Assembly: GCF_002858715.1 (NCBI RefSeq)
Contig: NZ_PJZH01000007.1
Span: 1-64,000, forward strand
Origin: Chimaeribacter coloradensis
GTDB taxonomy: Bacteria > Pseudomonadota > Gammaproteobacteria > Enterobacterales > Enterobacteriaceae
DNA length: 64,000 bases
Direction of reading: 5' to 3'
Within the stretch, counting starts at the first letter, position 1, and the number at the start of each line of letters is the position of its first letter. The notes under the pieces are model-generated. The model was not told where the DNA came from. It saw only the letters and a list, made by a program, of their open reading frames with translations, and ran no database searches. Shown in pieces: positions 61,581-64,000 of this stretch. Both the position numbers and the translations under genes were made by a program.

Positions 61581-63014
61581 TTAATATGCACCATCACGCT
61601 TCAGCACCACGTTCACGGTCTTGAACAGAATCGCGATGTCGTTCCAGAGTGACCAGTTTTTCACATACCACGCATCGAAATAGACACGGGTGTCGTAGTC
61701 CACATCATTACGGCCACTGACCTGCCACAGGCCGGTCATGCCCGGTTTTGCCATCAGGTAGTAGTCCACCTCACCGGCATAGCGTTCCAGCTCTTTCTCA
61801 ATAATCGGGCGCGGCCCCACCAGGCTCATGTCACCGCGGAAGACGTTCCACAGCTGCGGCAGCTCATCCAGGCTGGTACGGCGGATGAATTTGCCCACCC
61901 GGGTGATACGCGGGTCATTCTTCAGCTTGAAGTCTTTGTCCCACTCGGCACGCGCTTCGGCGTCATTTTCCAGCAGGTTTTGCAGCACTTCCTGCGAGTT
62001 AGTCACCATCGACCGGAACTTCAGGCACTTAAATTTCTTGCCGCCGAGGCCCACGCGCTCATGGCCGTAGATCGACGGGCCGCCATCTTTCGACACCAGG
62101 TACATCAGGATAAACAGCACCGGGGCCAGCAGCAGCATAATCACCAGCGAGCCGAAGATGTCGAAGGCGCGCTTAATCATGCGGGAGGTCCGTTTCGCCA
62201 GGTTGTTGCTGACGCGCAGGATCATCACCTCATGGCTGAAGATAAACGACATATCGGTGCCGTACAGCGGCACACCGCGCAAAGTCGGGATCACAGAAAC
62301 CGAACGGCACTGGTGTTTCGCCAGGTTTTTCAGCCAGTAGTCACGCAGGGCGTGCTCTTCAAACTCCACCGCCACGATGAACTGGGTATCTTCGGTGTTG
62401 GTGAGGTCCCACAGCGTTTTCTCATCCTGGATGACCGGCTTGCCCATCATCTCGGTGTCGCTGCACGGGGTCACGGCGTAGAACGCCACCACGTCAAAGC
62501 CCAGCACCTCTTCACTCTGCAACGCCACATAGGCTTCACGGGCGTTCTTCTGGTTACCGATGATCACGGTCTGTTTACGCCAGTAACCCATTTTGTTCAG
62601 CAGGCGTTTCACAATCGAACGCGCCAGCGGCACGGTGATCAGAATAGTGACCCAGGTGAGCAGCCAGAAGTAACGGGATAATTCCCATTTTGAGAAACCG
62701 ACCATCGCCAGGGCGATAATGGCGAAAATAGCCAGGGTACGCAGCGTCTCTTTCAGTTCAAACCAGAACGGTTTGCGATAGGTGTAATGGCGCAGGCGAA
62801 CCCAGAACCAGACCACCGCAATCAGGGAGAGCAACAGATGCGCTAAATAGAAAGAGGTCATCTCGTAACGCGGAATATAGAGGTACACGTCATCAGTGAC
62901 ATGCCTTAATATCGCGATCGCGAAAAACAGCGAGAGATTAAAAAACAGGAAATCGGATATTGCCAGTGACAGCTTAACGAAAAAGCCACTCAAATTTACA
63001 TTATAAACGCGCAT
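61581..63014 (-). CDS. wbaP: Undecaprenyl-phosphate galactose phosphotransferase WbaP
   Basis: Initiating enzyme, moving galactose-1-phosphate from UDP-galactose to undecaprenyl phosphate. The 477-residue protein has four N-terminal membrane helices, a nucleotide-fold-like middle domain, and the C-terminal catalytic domain with [33 protein letters not shown] and [17 protein letters not shown]. The ending (NDIAILFKT, then RRDGAY-like) matches Salmonella WbaP rather than WcaJ, so galactose is the predicted first sugar, as in amylovoran (AmsG). Galactose versus glucose is inferred from similarity. Confidence 0.9.
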   Translation of the reverse strand: MRVYNVNLSGFFVKLSLAISDFLFFNLSLFFAIAILRHVTDDVYLYIPRYEMTSFYLAHLLLSLIAVVWFWVRLRHYTYRKPFWFELKETLRTLAIFAIIALAMVGFSKWELSRYFWLLTWVTILITVPLARSIVKRLLNKMGYWRKQTVIIGNQKNAREAYVALQSEEVLGFDVVAFYAVTPCSDTEMMGKPVIQDEKTLWDLTNTEDTQFIVAVEFEEHALRDYWLKNLAKHQCRSVSVIPTLRGVPLYGTDMSFIFSHEVMILRVSNNLAKRTSRMIKRAFDIFGSLVIMLLLAPVLFILMYLVSKDGGPSIYGHERVGLGGKKFKCLKFRSMVTNSQEVLQNLLENDAEARAEWDKDFKLKNDPRITRVGKFIRRTSLDELPQLWNVFRGDMSLVGPRPIIEKELERYAGEVDYYLMAKPGMTGLWQVSGRNDVDYDTRVYFDAWYVKNWSLWNDIAILFKTVNVVLKRDGAY

Positions 63015-63104
63015 AATTGACTCTTCTTATATATTCATACTTGCCAAGAAGGTATCAAACGGGCAGCGCCTGCCTGGCTGCCGCCCGTTCAAGCCAAGTA
63101 AAAA

Positions 63105-64000
63105 TTAATTCCGTAATAGTTTTAATATTTCTTCGGTTTTTTCATTCATCAGCGCGGTATTACGGCGTGACTCCACGTTCAGGCGCACCACCGGCTCGGT
63201 GTTGGAGCTGCGCAGGTTGAAGCGCCACTCTGCATACTCCAGGCTGATGCCGTCGGTCTGGTCGATGTTCAGCGCGTCCGGCGCGAAACGGTCGTACACG
63301 CGCTGGATCGCCTCTTTCGGGTTGGCGATCACGCTGTTGATCTCGCCGGAGGCCGGGTAGGCTTCCATGCGGTCAGAGACCAGGTCACCCAGCGATTTTT
63401 TCTTCAGGCAGAGCAGCTCTGCCACCAGCAGCCACGGGATCATGCCGCTGTCGCAGTAGGCGAAATCGCGGAAGTAGTGGTGCGCGCTCATCTCGCCGCC
63501 GTAGATGGCGTCTTCTTTGCGCATACGCTCTTTAATGAACGCATGGCCGGTTTTGGACATCACCGGCTCGCCGCCCGCGGTGGTGACGATGTCCACGGTG
63601 TTCCAGCTCAGGCGCGGGTCGTGGATGATTTTTGCGCCCTTCTCTTTCTCCAGGAACGCCTGGGCCAGCAGGCCGACGATGTAGTACCCCTCGATGAAGC
63701 GGCCCTTCTCGTCGAACAGGAAGCAGCGGTCGAAGTCGCCGTCAAAGGCGATGCCCATGTCGGCGTTGTGCGCCAGCACGGCGGCGGTGGTGTCTGCGCG
63801 GCACTCCGGCAGCAGCGGGTTAGGGATGCCGTTCGGGAAGTTGCCGTCCGCCTCGTGGTGCACCTTGATGAACTCCACCGGCACGCCGGCCGCCTTGAAA
63901 CGCGCTTCGATGGCGTCAACCACATGGCCCGCCGCGCCGTTGCCGGAGTTGACCACCAGCTTCAGCGGCGTGAAGTTTTCCAGGTTCACGTAGCCCATCA
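63105..64000 (-). CDS. manB: Phosphomannomutase ManB (CpsG), C-terminal part, cut by window edge
   Basis: Converts mannose 6-phosphate to mannose 1-phosphate on the way to GDP-mannose or GDP-fucose. About 298 residues are seen, from domain 2 to the stop; the phosphoserine loop lies outside the window. Visible are the metal loop [25 protein letters not shown] (sugar-specificity loop) and the C-terminal phosphate-binding [12 protein letters not shown]. Its position next to wbaP parallels cpsG-wcaJ of colanic acid clusters. Confidence 0.92.
   Translation of the reverse strand, partial: MGYVNLENFTPLKLVVNSGNGAAGHVVDAIEARFKAAGVPVEFIKVHHEADGNFPNGIPNPLLPECRADTTAAVLAHNADMGIAFDGDFDRCFLFDEKGRFIEGYYIVGLLAQAFLEKEKGAKIIHDPRLSWNTVDIVTTAGGEPVMSKTGHAFIKERMRKEDAIYGGEMSAHHYFRDFAYCDSGMIPWLLVAELLCLKKKSLGDLVSDRMEAYPASGEINSVIANPKEAIQRVYDRFAPDALNIDQTDGISLEYAEWRFNLRSSNTEPVVRLNVESRRNTALMNEKTEEILKLLRN

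Overview
The window is GC-rich chromosome from a motile, capsulated member of the Enterobacterales. Gene order and protein sequences resemble Serratia, Erwinia and Pantoea relatives: flhDC-mot-che-flhBAE next to yeeZ-his-gnd, followed by O-antigen and exopolysaccharide loci. I cannot assign a genus from sequence alone.

Layout. (1) 1-2 kb: a dispersed palindromic repeat present as two facing copies with 112-bp tandem units, enclosing a gene for an unrecognised exported protein. (2) 2-5.7 kb, minus strand: flhE, flhA, flhB. (3) 5.7-12.2 kb: an accessory block between flhB and cheZ. It holds an AT-rich Eco2/Ec67-type retron (msr-msd RNA plus an RT-TOPRIM fusion), a LacI-family regulator with a PTS IIBC permease and tandem operators, and a third copy of the palindromic repeat. 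(4) 12.2-28.1 kb, minus strand: cheZ, cheY, cheB, cheR, tsr, cheW, cheA, motB, motA, flhC, flhD. A four-gene chaperone-usher fimbrial operon lies between cheW and tsr. A sigma-28 promoter precedes tsr, and the flhDC upstream region carries a CRP site and an RcsAB box. (5) 29.2-37.6 kb: yeeZ, then the complete his operon with leader peptide and attenuator. (6) 37.6-51.5 kb: gnd, glycosyltransferases including a 1340-residue methyltransferase-glycosyltransferase fusion, Wzt/Wzm, and all four rml genes, a locus for a rhamnose-containing, ABC-transporter-exported O-polysaccharide. (7) 51.6-64 kb: galU-like gene, galE, glycosyltransferase, pyruvyl transferase, WzxC-type flippase, a tailspike-like exported beta-helix protein, galF, galU, wbaP and the 3' part of manB. 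This is the end of an acidic, galactose-initiated exopolysaccharide locus resembling amylovoran, stewartan and colanic acid clusters.

How it fits together. FlhDC starts the flagellar cascade. FlhA/FlhB belong to the export gate, MotAB is the stator, and Tsr-CheAWRBYZ is the serine chemotaxis pathway. The RcsAB box in front of flhD suggests that the system that induces exopolysaccharide also represses motility. The fimbriae and two surface polysaccharides complete a surface-lifestyle region. The retron is the most system-like accessory element. The mosaic palindromic repeats and the tailspike-like capsule enzyme are the least explained features.
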